From contig JAUUSJ010000064.1 of the NCBI GenBank assembly GCA_030841965.1, positions 1 through 21,679 on the forward strand: DNA of 21,679 nt, written 5' to 3'. Below are positions 14,521-21,679 of the stretch, piece after piece. Position 1 is the first letter of the stretch, and each line of letters begins with the position of its first letter. Under the pieces are notes generated by a model. It did not search any database and was not told where the DNA came from. It saw nothing but the letters and a program-made list of their open reading frames with translations. The DNA comes from Blautia sp. GTDB taxonomy: Bacteria; Bacillota; Clostridia; Lachnospirales; Lachnospiraceae. Position numbers and translations under genes: made by a program.

Positions 14521-16044
14521 TTAGTATCCCATCTCTGTCAAACGATCTTTTGCATCGTGTTCTCTGTCAGAACCTTTAAATTTATTATTAATTTCTTCGT
14601 ATACTTCTCTCGCCTTTTCTACCTGGTCTGTATTTTGATAGCAAAGACCAAGAAAATAGTACGCTTCCACATTACTATCATCAATTTCATATGCTAACTC
14701 AAAATCGTCAGCCGCATCCTCATAATCTCCCGCATCATAAGATTCCATACCAGAATTATAAAGCTGTGTGGATGCCTCTCCAAACGTTGATTTCTTAATC
14801 TCGTCGTATTTTTCTTTGGAAGAATCCGATACTAACTTATCCTCATCTACCTTCATAAGGGCCTTTGCCGCCTTGACAGCATTGCCGTCTTTATAATGAC
14901 CCATGGCAATTACCATATAGTCCATAATACCTTTTTTATCACCCTCTCCAGTATAATCTGCTATCTCTGCAGTTATATTGGAATTCTCCGTAGAATCATT
15001 CGTCGATTCATCCGTTGTGTCGGAATCTTTCTTAGAATCATCCGTTGTATTAGAATCTTTTGTAGAATTTGTCCCGTCATTCTTCGCCGTAGTTTGTTTC
15101 GAAGGCTCTTCTTGAGACATCTGATTTCTCACATAATTAATCTGTTCCGCAAAGGATTGATTCATCGGAACAAGCATCGCCCACATGACAATCACACCCA
15201 TCGCAATACCTGCCACAAGTCCTGCCACAAGCTTTAGATATCCATTGCCATTTTTTGGAGATTGCTCTTTCTTCTCCTCCTTGATAGGCACTTTCTTTGG
15301 AGATTCCTTTTTTATCTCCTTAATCTTCCTCGAAGGCTCTGCCGCCTTTATCGCCTCATCTTTTTCTTTCTTTTCTTCCTTCTTCGCCTCAGGCAAAAAT
15401 GCGTCTAGCGCTTCCTGATATCCCTTCTCCATATCGTAAGAAGAAATCTCATTCAGATAGCGAAGTGCCGTTGGATTATGTCTGTCAATTTTTAAAACAT
15501 CCTTAATCGCCTTCTTTGCCTGCTCCCAATCTTTTTTATTCATATAAAGAAGAGCACGGAGCAAATGGGCATCGACAAAATTCGGGGATACGAAACAACA
15601 TTCCTCAATCTTTAAAAGAGCCATTCCCTCTTTTCCAAGACGTGCGCTATAGAGAGTCTGATTATATAAATTCACACCTCTATCTACCTTCTGCATCGCA
15701 TTCTCGTCTTCTTGGTACTGCTGTAAATACTCTACAGCGATATTATCCTCTATGTCAATATTGATACTGATAACCCACTGGTGCATTGCCCTGGCAACCT
15801 GTCCCATCTCGTGATAGATTAATCCAAGAAGATTTCTCGCATCAATATATTCTTTATCAAAGCTTAAAGCAATCTCTAAAAGGGCAGCTGCATCACTTAA
15901 TTCTCGATTTTTCGCTTTCTCTAAGCCGCAATTATAGTACCATCCTGCTGTATTCTTCGACTTAATCAAATGAGATATATTAAATCCACAGTGACTGCAA
16001 TATCCATTCTCTGTCAGAGTGCTATTACATTTCATACATTTCAT
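14521..16044 (-). CDS. Zinc-ribbon and TPR single-span membrane protein, function unknown
   Basis: I do not recognise a named family. The 507-residue product starts with a zinc ribbon (Cys3, Cys6, Cys16, Cys19; CMKC and CSHC). A helical TPR-type region follows (about 30-200), with ALLYMNKKDWEQAKKAIKDVL at 164-184 a clear repeat. Then come a Lys/Glu-rich linker (219-264), one membrane span (about 269-294), a Ser/Thr/Asp low-complexity stretch (about 313-358) with a 10-residue repeat, and a second TPR group (about 384-500) including SGMESYDAGDYEDAADDFELAY. The N-terminal half is probably cytoplasmic and the C-terminal TPRs extracytoplasmic; that is inference. Its ATG overlaps the stop of the upstream ORF (ATGA), implying translational coupling in a folC-led operon. 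spoIIAA follows after a terminator-like hairpin. Confidence 0.85.
   Translation of the reverse strand: MKCMKCNSTLTENGYCSHCGFNISHLIKSKNTAGWYYNCGLEKAKNRELSDAAALLEIALSFDKEYIDARNLLGLIYHEMGQVARAMHQWVISINIDIEDNIAVEYLQQYQEDENAMQKVDRGVNLYNQTLYSARLGKEGMALLKIEECCFVSPNFVDAHLLRALLYMNKKDWEQAKKAIKDVLKIDRHNPTALRYLNEISSYDMEKGYQEALDAFLPEAKKEEKKEKDEAIKAAEPSRKIKEIKKESPKKVPIKEEKKEQSPKNGNGYLKLVAGLVAGIAMGVIVMWAMLVPMNQSFAEQINYVRNQMSQEEPSKQTTAKNDGTNSTKDSNTTDDSKKDSDTTDESTNDSTENSNITAEIADYTGEGDKKGIMDYMVIAMGHYKDGNAVKAAKALMKVDEDKLVSDSSKEKYDEIKKSTFGEASTQLYNSGMESYDAGDYEDAADDFELAYEIDDSNVEAYYFLGLCYQNTDQVEKAREVYEEINNKFKGSDREHDAKDRLTEMGY
15008..15067. repeat. Two 30-bp tandem repeats in the linker of the TPR protein
   Basis: Copies at 15008-15037 and 15038-15067 match at 25 of 30 positions and share TCATCCGTTGT and GAATCTTT. 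They encode a 10-residue Asp/Ser/Thr-rich repeat in the extracytoplasmic linker. The phase is in frame, so copy-number change would alter linker length only. Confidence 0.6.
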
Positions 16045-16463
16045 TTGGCCTCACCTTTATCTTCTTCGCTCTTATTGGTTTCTTCCGTCTGTATCGTCTG
16101 TTCCATTCTCTCTTCTGCGCTGTCTTGGGCTTTTTCTTCCTCTCGTTCATGAAAAGTCTGCTCAGTCAAACTCTCCTCCACCTCATCTTTTATATCTACT
16201 GGCTTTCCAGATACAAAAAAAGTATTCACAGATTCTCTCTCCTCTTCTTTTGCTCTCTCCTCCTCCAGTTCTTCTTTTATCTCTTCTTTCATCTTTACTA
16301 CAAATTGCTTATCACTTAATTTCTCATTCTCTCTAAATTCTTCTATCACTTCTCGCATGATATCCGTCAAGTCTTTTAAATCGCTGCCATAGATTGCCTC
16401 CTCCACCTCATCAGTGTTCATGCACGGCTTAAATTTTTCCAGTTCCTTTTTAAAATCAATCAT
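16041..16463 (-). CDS. Acidic coiled-coil protein, function unknown
   Basis: This is a 140-residue hypothetical protein. The N-terminal 60 residues look folded and helical (MIDFKKELEKF through MREVIEEFRENEKLSDKQF). The rest is highly charged and Glu-rich, with a probable coiled coil at about 57-78 and a low-complexity tail. There is no signal peptide, membrane span or cysteine motif. It overlaps folC by 8 bp and the following zinc-ribbon/TPR gene by 4 bp (ATGA). This makes it a real coupled gene rather than a chance frame, even though I cannot name the family. It may act with the membrane TPR protein. Confidence 0.8.
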   Translation of the reverse strand: MIDFKKELEKFKPCMNTDEVEEAIYGSDLKDLTDIMREVIEEFRENEKLSDKQFVVKMKEEIKEELEEERAKEEERESVNTFFVSGKPVDIKDEVEESLTEQTFHEREEEKAQDSAEERMEQTIQTEETNKSEEDKGEAK

Positions 16464-17745
16464 TTGCTCTACCCTTCCTCTCTTCTAAAGCTTTAATACT
16501 CCCTACTAAGTAGAGTGAGCCTACACAAAATAATAGCTCGTCCTTTTCTAAGCTATGCTTCATCTTCTCGTATGCTTTCTCCAACTCGCTCTCTACCCAT
16601 ATATCTGCTTTTGTATGTTGTTGGAACAGATTAAAAATTTCCTCTACCGAAGTCGCTCTCGCACCGTGAATCTGCGTCACCATAATTTTCTCAAACTGAC
16701 AATTCGCACATAAGTACTCAATCATCCCTGTATCATCCTTATCATCGGCAACTGCAAATAAAAGGCTCTTCTTATATGAGTGATAAAACTTTTGTATCGT
16801 CATGCAGAACTTCTCGATAGCATCCTCATTATGCGCTCCATCTACGATAATATTGGAAGTCACACTATCCATTCTACCTTCCCACAGCGTTTTTTTCAAT
16901 CCCTTTTTTATGACTTCTTGCTGAATTTTAGGAAATAAATGGTGCAAAACCATAATTGCCAGAGCTGCATTTTCTATCTGATAGTAAGCTTTTGTTAAAA
17001 TATGGTATTCTTCCTTATTTTCTCCAAGAAAAAACTTGATTCCCTCTCGCTCCTGCTCATATCCAGTAATCCACCTTCTCTCCAACATATAGAGAGAACT
17101 CCCTCTCTCACTCGCCGTGTTTTCAAGAACCTTTGTCGCCTCCGGCTTTTGCCAGACAGAAAAACAAGGCTTTCCTCTCTTTATAATTCCAGCCTTCTCT
17201 ATGGCAATCTTCTCTAAGGTATCTCCAAGATACTGCATATGGTCATAGCTTAATGATGTGATGACAGAGGCGTCGCTTTCTATCGCATTCGTGGCATCCA
17301 ATCTTCCTCCAAGTCCGGTCTCCAAAATACAAATCTGTATCCCCCTCTCAGCAAAAAAAACAATTGCCATGAGAAAAACCCACTCAAAAAAAGACGGATG
17401 CAAAAAACCCTCTTCTCTCATCTCATCTGTCATAGCTTTTATTCTATGAAAAATTTCTAAGAACTCCTCCTTGGAAATCATCTCACCGTCGACTCTCATT
17501 CTCTCTCTCATCGTCACAAGATGTGGAGAAGTAAACAATCCAGTATGATACCCAGCCTCTCTTAGTACTGAGTCCAAATAATTACAGACAGAGCCCTTTC
17601 CATTCGTGCCAGCAATATGAATCGTATAAAAATTATCCTGTGGATTTTTTAATCTCTTTAGGTATTCTTTTATATTATCCAATCCTGTTTTTTTGCTAAA
17701 CCTTGGTATATTTAAAATATATTGTTCTGCCTCCTGATACGTCAT
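16456..17745 (-). CDS. folC: Folylpolyglutamate synthase / dihydrofolate synthase
   Basis: FolC is a Mur-ligase-like ATP-dependent enzyme that adds glutamate to folates (and often to dihydropteroate) in the cytosol. The 429-residue protein has the P-loop GTNGKGS (46-52), the folate-site region TSPHLVTMRERMRVDG (72-87), ETGLGGRLDATN (142-153) and the C-terminal DGAHN (302-306). GAGGAGG precedes the ATG. A sigma-A promoter lies at 17809-17837. It is the first gene of a coupled run with the acidic ORF and the zinc-ribbon/TPR membrane protein. Which of the two ligase activities predominates cannot be read from the sequence. Confidence 0.96.
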   Translation of the reverse strand: MTYQEAEQYILNIPRFSKKTGLDNIKEYLKRLKNPQDNFYTIHIAGTNGKGSVCNYLDSVLREAGYHTGLFTSPHLVTMRERMRVDGEMISKEEFLEIFHRIKAMTDEMREEGFLHPSFFEWVFLMAIVFFAERGIQICILETGLGGRLDATNAIESDASVITSLSYDHMQYLGDTLEKIAIEKAGIIKRGKPCFSVWQKPEATKVLENTASERGSSLYMLERRWITGYEQEREGIKFFLGENKEEYHILTKAYYQIENAALAIMVLHHLFPKIQQEVIKKGLKKTLWEGRMDSVTSNIIVDGAHNEDAIEKFCMTIQKFYHSYKKSLLFAVADDKDDTGMIEYLCANCQFEKIMVTQIHGARATSVEEIFNLFQQHTKADIWVESELEKAYEKMKHSLEKDELLFCVGSLYLVGSIKALEERKGRAND

Positions 17746-17808
17746 AATTTCCTCCTCGATGTATAAAACTTAGTGTCCCGCAATAGGACTTTCTAAAACT
17801 CTGATAGT

Positions 17809-17837
17809 ATTTTACAGTATTTTCCATTTATTTTCAA
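17809..17837 (-). promoter_or_regulatory. Sigma-A promoter of folC
   Basis: TTGAAA (17832-17837) and TAAAAT (17809-17814) are 17 bp apart on the minus strand, each 5/6 to consensus. They lie just after the valS terminator and about 65 bp upstream of folC. A small GTCC/GGAC hairpin follows in the leader. Confidence 0.65.
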
Positions 17838-17843
17838 GAAGAA

Positions 17844-17873
17844 ATCCTCTCCCCTTTTTGACAGGGAGAGGAT
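17844..17873 (-). terminator. Terminator of valS
   Basis: A 10-bp perfect stem joins ATCCTCTCCC (17844-17853) and GGGAGAGGAT (17864-17873), with a 10-nt loop. On the minus strand it is followed by TTTCTTCTTG. It lies about 110 bp after the valS stop, beyond the repeat copy B, and immediately before the folC promoter. Confidence 0.75.
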
Positions 17874-17900
17874 AAATCTCTTAAAATACTTCAAAATATG

Positions 17901-17981
17901 ATGATACCAGGGTCAAAAGGTCTAAAATCCGATGAAAGCTTGCTTGCAAGAGGATTTTGGAACTTGGAACCCTAGTATCAT
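17901..17981 (-). repeat. Intergenic structured repeat, copy B (after valS)
   Basis: This is an 81-nt imperfect palindrome. Paired blocks from the outside in are ATGATAC/GTATCAT, GGGT/ACCC, AAAATCC/GGATTTT and CTTGC/GCAAG around a 2-nt loop. It begins 6 nt after the valS stop. Its minus-strand 3' end, AGACCTTTTGACCC then ATCAT, matches copy A apart from a 4-nt block. The inner part differs from the other copies. Confidence 0.65.
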
Positions 17982-17986
17982 GTAAA

Positions 17987-20629
17987 TTATTTTACACCAA
18001 GCTGAGCGAGACGCTCTTTTACTTGAGCCATCATCTTCTCATATTTCTCTAATTTTGCTTTTTCTTCTTCTATTTTCTTTGCCAGAGCTTTGCTCATGAA
18101 TTTCTCATTACTCAACATGCCGTTGGCGCGTTTTAGCTCCCCGACTAATTTCTTCTCTTCTTTTTTCAATCTCTCGATTTCTTTTTCCTTGTCAATCAGC
18201 TCCTCAAGCGGCATATACATCGTCGCTGCGGATGTCACTGCGGAGACAGCATCCTCCTCAATTCCTGTCTTATCTGCCTGTACAAGAACCTCGCTCGCAT
18301 ATCCGAGTGTAGCAAAAAATACCTTGCTATTTTCAAAAATCTCTCTGATATTTGGAGCCTCTGCTGTCACATATACTTTCGCCTTTTTGCTTGGAGGTAC
18401 ATTCATCTGTGCGCGGACATTTCGAATTGTGCGAACCGCCTCCTTGATTGTCTCAACCGCAAACTCTTCCTTCGCAAAATGATACTCTTCCTTGTACTCT
18501 GGCCAAGAGGAAATCATAATCGACTCCTCATCAGAGAGATTACAGAAAATCTCCTCCGTAATAAACGGCATATATGGATGCAATAATTTTAACGCATCGG
18601 TGAGCACTGTCTTAAGAGTCCAAAGAGCTGCTGCCTTTGTCTCATCCTCGTCTTGGTATAGTCTAGGTTTTACCATCTCGATATACCAATCACAGAATTC
18701 TTCCCAGATAAAATCATATAGTTTTTGAACCGCAATTCCAAGGTCATAATTTTCCATATTCTGTGTGACATCTTTAATTAGAGTATTCATCTTTGACAAA
18801 ATCCACTTATCTGCGTCAGTCAAATCTTCTAATTTGACACCACTTAAATCTGCCTTCTCGATATTCATCATCATAAAACGGGATGCATTCCATACTTTAT
18901 TGGCAAAGTTTCTGCTCGCTTCCACTCTCTCCCAGTAAAAACGCATATCATTTCCAGGGGCATTTCCAGTCACCAGAGTGAAGCGAAGCGCATCGGCGCC
19001 GTATTTATCAATAACCTCTAATGGGTCGATACCATTTCCGAGAGATTTACTCATCTTTCTTCCCTGGGAATCTCTGACTAATCCATGGAATAATACAGTA
19101 TGGAATGGTGTCTTTCCTGTATACTCTAGTCCTGAAAATACCATACGGATAACCCAGAAAAATACAATATCATATCCCGTCACTAATACGTCTGTCGGAT
19201 AAAAATACTCAAGTTCTTCTGTCTTTTCCGGCCAGCCAAGAGTGGAAAATGGCCAAAGAGCCGAGCTAAACCATGTATCCAATGTATCCTCGTCCTGAGT
19301 CAAATGGGTACAACCACAACGTGGGCAAATCTTTGGCGCTTCTTTCGCTACGACTGTCTCCCCACATTCATCACAGTAGTAGGCTGGAATTCTATGTCCC
19401 CACCAAAGCTGTCTGGAAATACACCAGTCTTTGATATTTTCAAGCCAGTGTAAATAAATCTTATCAAAACGCTCTGGAACTAACTTTAAAGTTCCGTTCT
19501 TCAATGTCTCAATCGCAGGTTTTGCAAGCTCTTCCATCTTCACGAACCACTGCTGCTTAATCATAGGCTCGATAACTGTCTTACATCTATCATGCGTTCC
19601 AACATTATGCTCATGTTCCTTAATCTTTACTAGATATCCCTGCTCCTCTAAATCTTTTACAATCGCCTCTCTCGCCTCATAGCGGTCCATACCAGCGTAT
19701 TTTCCGCCATTTTCGTTGATTGTGGCGTCGTCGTTCATCACATTGATTTCTCTTAAATTATGACGTTTTCCAACCTCAAAATCGTTAGGGTCATGCGCAG
19801 GTGTAATCTTTACCGCACCTGTTCCAAACTCCTTATCTACATACTCATCTGCCACAATAGGAATTCTTCTGCCGACAAGAGGCAAGATAAGTTCTTTTCC
19901 GATTAAGTCCTTATATCTCTCATCTTCTGGATGTACCGCAACCGCCGTATCTCCGAGCAGAGTTTCTGGTCTTGTCGTGGCAATCTCAATTACTCCCTCG
20001 CCGTCAGCGAGCGGATAATTAATATGCCAAAAATGTCCCGCCTGGTCCACATGCTCAACCTCTGCATCAGAGATAGATGTCTGGCATACTGGGCACCAGT
20101 TAATAATACGAGAGCCCTTATAAATATAGCCCTTCTCATATAATCGAACAAAAACATCGGCAACTGCCTTTGAGCATCCCTCATCCATCGTAAAACGCTC
20201 TCTATCCCAGTCACAGGAAGAACCGAGTTTTCGAAGCTGACTTGTGATACGTCCGCCGTACTCCTTCTTCCACTCCCACGCTCTTTCTAGAAATTTCTCT
20301 CTTCCGAGGTCTTCCTTCTCGATTCCCTCCTCACGAAGCTTATCGATAATCTTAACCTCCGTCGCGATACTCGCATGGTCTGTTCCAGGCTGCCATAATG
20401 CACTATAGCCTTGCATCCTCTTAAAACGAATTAAAATATCTTGAAGTGTATTATCAAGTGCATGTCCCATATGAAGCTGTCCTGTGATATTTGGTGGCGG
20501 CATCACGATTGTGAAAGGTTTTTTATCCTTATCTACTTCCGCATGGAAGTATTTATTATCAATCCATTTTTGATATAACCTCTCCTCAATCTCAGAGGGG
20601 TTATAGGTCTTGTCTAATTCTTTTGCCAT
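17987..20629 (-). CDS. valS: Valyl-tRNA synthetase
   Basis: ValS charges tRNA(Val) and edits threonyl errors in the cytoplasm. The 880-residue length is typical. The HIGH-type HMGH is at 53-56 and KMSKS at 525-529. The CP1 editing domain shows IATTRPETLLGDTAVAVHP (216-234) and GTGAVKITPAHDPNDF (269-284). A zinc-like Cys quartet lies at 419/422/435/438. The C-terminal 70 residues form the Lys/Glu-rich coiled-coil arm that contacts the tRNA. GGAGG precedes the ATG. A promoter lies at 20712-20740 with a leader of about 75 nt. I see no T-box sequence in that leader. The gene appears monocistronic, with repeat copy B and a terminator after it. Confidence 0.98.
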   Translation of the reverse strand: MAKELDKTYNPSEIEERLYQKWIDNKYFHAEVDKDKKPFTIVMPPPNITGQLHMGHALDNTLQDILIRFKRMQGYSALWQPGTDHASIATEVKIIDKLREEGIEKEDLGREKFLERAWEWKKEYGGRITSQLRKLGSSCDWDRERFTMDEGCSKAVADVFVRLYEKGYIYKGSRIINWCPVCQTSISDAEVEHVDQAGHFWHINYPLADGEGVIEIATTRPETLLGDTAVAVHPEDERYKDLIGKELILPLVGRRIPIVADEYVDKEFGTGAVKITPAHDPNDFEVGKRHNLREINVMNDDATINENGGKYAGMDRYEAREAIVKDLEEQGYLVKIKEHEHNVGTHDRCKTVIEPMIKQQWFVKMEELAKPAIETLKNGTLKLVPERFDKIYLHWLENIKDWCISRQLWWGHRIPAYYCDECGETVVAKEAPKICPRCGCTHLTQDEDTLDTWFSSALWPFSTLGWPEKTEELEYFYPTDVLVTGYDIVFFWVIRMVFSGLEYTGKTPFHTVLFHGLVRDSQGRKMSKSLGNGIDPLEVIDKYGADALRFTLVTGNAPGNDMRFYWERVEASRNFANKVWNASRFMMMNIEKADLSGVKLEDLTDADKWILSKMNTLIKDVTQNMENYDLGIAVQKLYDFIWEEFCDWYIEMVKPRLYQDEDETKAAALWTLKTVLTDALKLLHPYMPFITEEIFCNLSDEESIMISSWPEYKEEYHFAKEEFAVETIKEAVRTIRNVRAQMNVPPSKKAKVYVTAEAPNIREIFENSKVFFATLGYASEVLVQADKTGIEEDAVSAVTSAATMYMPLEELIDKEKEIERLKKEEKKLVGELKRANGMLSNEKFMSKALAKKIEEEKAKLEKYEKMMAQVKERLAQLGVK

Positions 20630-20711
20630 TTTTCTTCCTCCATAAATCTATCTAAAGTCAAATAAACTACCCACCTTTCGGAGGTAATCACTTGCTTTTC
20701 TATATTTCTAT

Positions 20712-20740
20712 AGAATAGTATAAATTTCCAAACAATGCAA
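20712..20740 (-). promoter_or_regulatory. Sigma-A promoter of valS
   Basis: TTGCAT (20735-20740) and TATTCT (20712-20717) are 17 bp apart on the minus strand, 4/6 each. The boxes sit between the TPR-like gene stop and valS, in A/T-rich DNA. Confidence 0.5.
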
Positions 20741-20753
20741 GTATTTCTTATAT

Positions 20754-21575
20754 TTATACTAATTCTGAGCGAAATTCTTTCTTCCATTTTTTCAAAATTT
20801 CTCTCTTTTTCCTATCGTAGGACTCACTCTGTCCATTTTCTTTATTAAAGATTCCTCTTTGAAGCTTGAGATAATCCGATGTTCCCTTATAGGTTCGAGA
20901 TGAGATATGAATTTCATCCAAAATCGCACTATATCTCTCCTTTGTAAGCCCCATCGCCTTTATCTTTTTCATTGCCTCTTCTTCTTTATGATTGACACAT
21001 AACATTAAAAGATAGGAATTTAATGATTTCTCTGCCCAGATTTTCTCATATGCATTATAAAAACTCTCCTCAGCCTGGTCAAATTCAAAAGAATACGCAT
21101 AGGCGATACCGCAATTATGGTATACTTTTCCGATAATCTCCTCGGTAATCTCACGCTCTTCTTGCATTAAAATATAATCATAGCATTCCAGCGCTCTCTC
21201 ATATTTCTTGTGGTAGAGATAAATATTTCCCATCTCAAGCTTTTTCTCCCACATTTTCTTTCCGAGAGCATCGTCATACTCTTGCTCAATTTCTGAGACT
21301 TCCTGCTCATTAAAATAAGCTCCATTTTTAATAATCTCAAAGAGCATATCTCTCTTATTATGACAGCGTCTAACCTTCTGTGCCAAAAGCGGCATATCTA
21401 ACTGTTCCTCTATCCAATCTGCTAGACTCTCATCCCTCTTTGTATTCATCCAAAGCACAAGATATGTTCTCAAAAAGAAGCAAAGTTCCTCATAGGAGCT
21501 GACAGAAATCCCAATATCTGCAAACTCATAGGGTCGTTTCGCTATCTTGGAGCTACATAATAATATTCTTCCCAT
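20754..21575 (-). CDS. TPR-like protein, function unknown
   Basis: This is a 273-residue cytoplasmic protein without a signal peptide or membrane span. The N-terminal 100 residues (MGRILLCSSKIAKRPYEF, then an SYEELCFFLRTYLVLW helix and DWIEEQLDMPLLA) look like a conserved domain I cannot name. Residues about 112-180 hold two tetratricopeptide-like repeats, with GNIYLYHKKYERALECYDYIL at 116-136 and NCGIAYAYSFEFDQAEESFYNAY at 154-176. The C-terminal end is Lys-rich. GAGGTGG precedes the ATG. A structured repeat lies only 18 nt upstream of its start. From memory, similar proteins in Lachnospiraceae occur next to chaperone or von Willebrand-domain genes; the neighbours here fall outside the window, so this is unverified. 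Confidence 0.85.
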   Translation of the reverse strand: MGRILLCSSKIAKRPYEFADIGISVSSYEELCFFLRTYLVLWMNTKRDESLADWIEEQLDMPLLAQKVRRCHNKRDMLFEIIKNGAYFNEQEVSEIEQEYDDALGKKMWEKKLEMGNIYLYHKKYERALECYDYILMQEEREITEEIIGKVYHNCGIAYAYSFEFDQAEESFYNAYEKIWAEKSLNSYLLMLCVNHKEEEAMKKIKAMGLTKERYSAILDEIHISSRTYKGTSDYLKLQRGIFNKENGQSESYDRKKREILKKWKKEFRSELV

Positions 21576-21593
21576 AATCCACCTCTATGATAA

Positions 21594-21679
21594 TAATGTT
21601 GGGGTCAAAAAGTCTTTTGCCCCCTTGATACCAGATTGCTCCGCACAATGTGCTCCCGCATCTACGTTCCACTCCGGTC
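21594..21679 (-). repeat. Intergenic structured repeat, copy C (cut by window edge)
   Basis: About 50 bp (21597-21648) match copy A, including the GATACCAGATTGCTCCGCAC block and the GGGGTCAAAA...CTTTTG palindrome, with a 2-nt deletion and a few substitutions. The match ends after the shared ATTG stem. Beyond that, copy C continues with GC-richer sequence to the window edge, so it may be the fuller version. It abuts the start of the TPR-like gene, as copy A abuts murB. Confidence 0.7.

Noticed and set aside
14515..14541. TTGACA and TATTCT as a spoIIA promoter at the end of the TPR gene
   Set aside because: The spacer is only 15 bp, which is short for sigma-A, and spoIIA operons are normally sigma-H dependent. 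The boxes are better explained by chance in A/T-rich sequence.
1..21679. CRISPR arrays, tRNA or rRNA genes, insertion sequences, prophage or toxin-antitoxin genes
   Set aside because: I looked on both strands and saw no evenly spaced direct repeats, no transposase or integrase motifs, and no RNA gene signatures. The dispersed repeats found are palindromic and too few and irregular for CRISPR.

Overview
The window looks like a chromosomal housekeeping segment of a low-GC, spore-forming Firmicute, most likely a Lachnospiraceae-type Clostridium relative. The reasons are AT-rich codon use, strong AGGAGG ribosome binding sites, a complete spoIIAA-spoIIAB-sigF operon, HPr kinase with a Crh-like HPr, and the uvrC / hprK / glcK / murB / rapZ / whiA / HPr neighbourhood. 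That assignment is inference from gene content; no marker RNA gene is present. Seventeen of the eighteen genes lie on the minus strand. Only the small DUF1292 gene is on the plus strand.

Layout from left to right, with minus-strand transcription running right to left. leuS (127-2535) has its own consensus promoter. A terminator separates it from a second operon, murB -> rapZ -> whiA -> Crh-like HPr (5814 down to 2748). A 342-bp gap with an intergenic repeat and hairpins follows. Next come glcK (ROK sugar kinase), hprK and uvrC, then a 205-bp gap holding two palindromes, then ftsH. ftsH is divergent from the DUF1292 gene, and DUF1292 converges on sigF across a 105-nt palindrome. The spoIIA operon (14410-12896) follows. 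Upstream of it is a translationally coupled set, folC -> acidic coiled-coil ORF -> zinc-ribbon/TPR membrane protein. valS and a TPR-like protein close the window.

The genes cover aminoacylation (LeuS, ValS), carbon-catabolite signalling (HprK acting on Ser46 of the Crh-like protein, plus glucokinase), wall precursor synthesis (MurB), cell-division and sporulation control (WhiA, SpoIIAA/AB/sigma-F), membrane proteolysis (FtsH), excision repair (UvrC) and folate polyglutamylation (FolC).

I found no clear new defence, mobile or biosynthetic system. The observations most worth a second look are: (i) the whiA-linked HPr has Glu instead of the phospho-accepting His15 but keeps Ser46; (ii) RapZ has Ile at the Walker A Ser/Thr position; (iii) a three-copy family of structured intergenic repeats, all in the same orientation; (iv) the long palindrome between DUF1292 and sigF; (v) mutually exclusive hairpins in the leader before spoIIAA; and (vi) an uncharacterised zinc-ribbon/TPR membrane protein coupled to folC.
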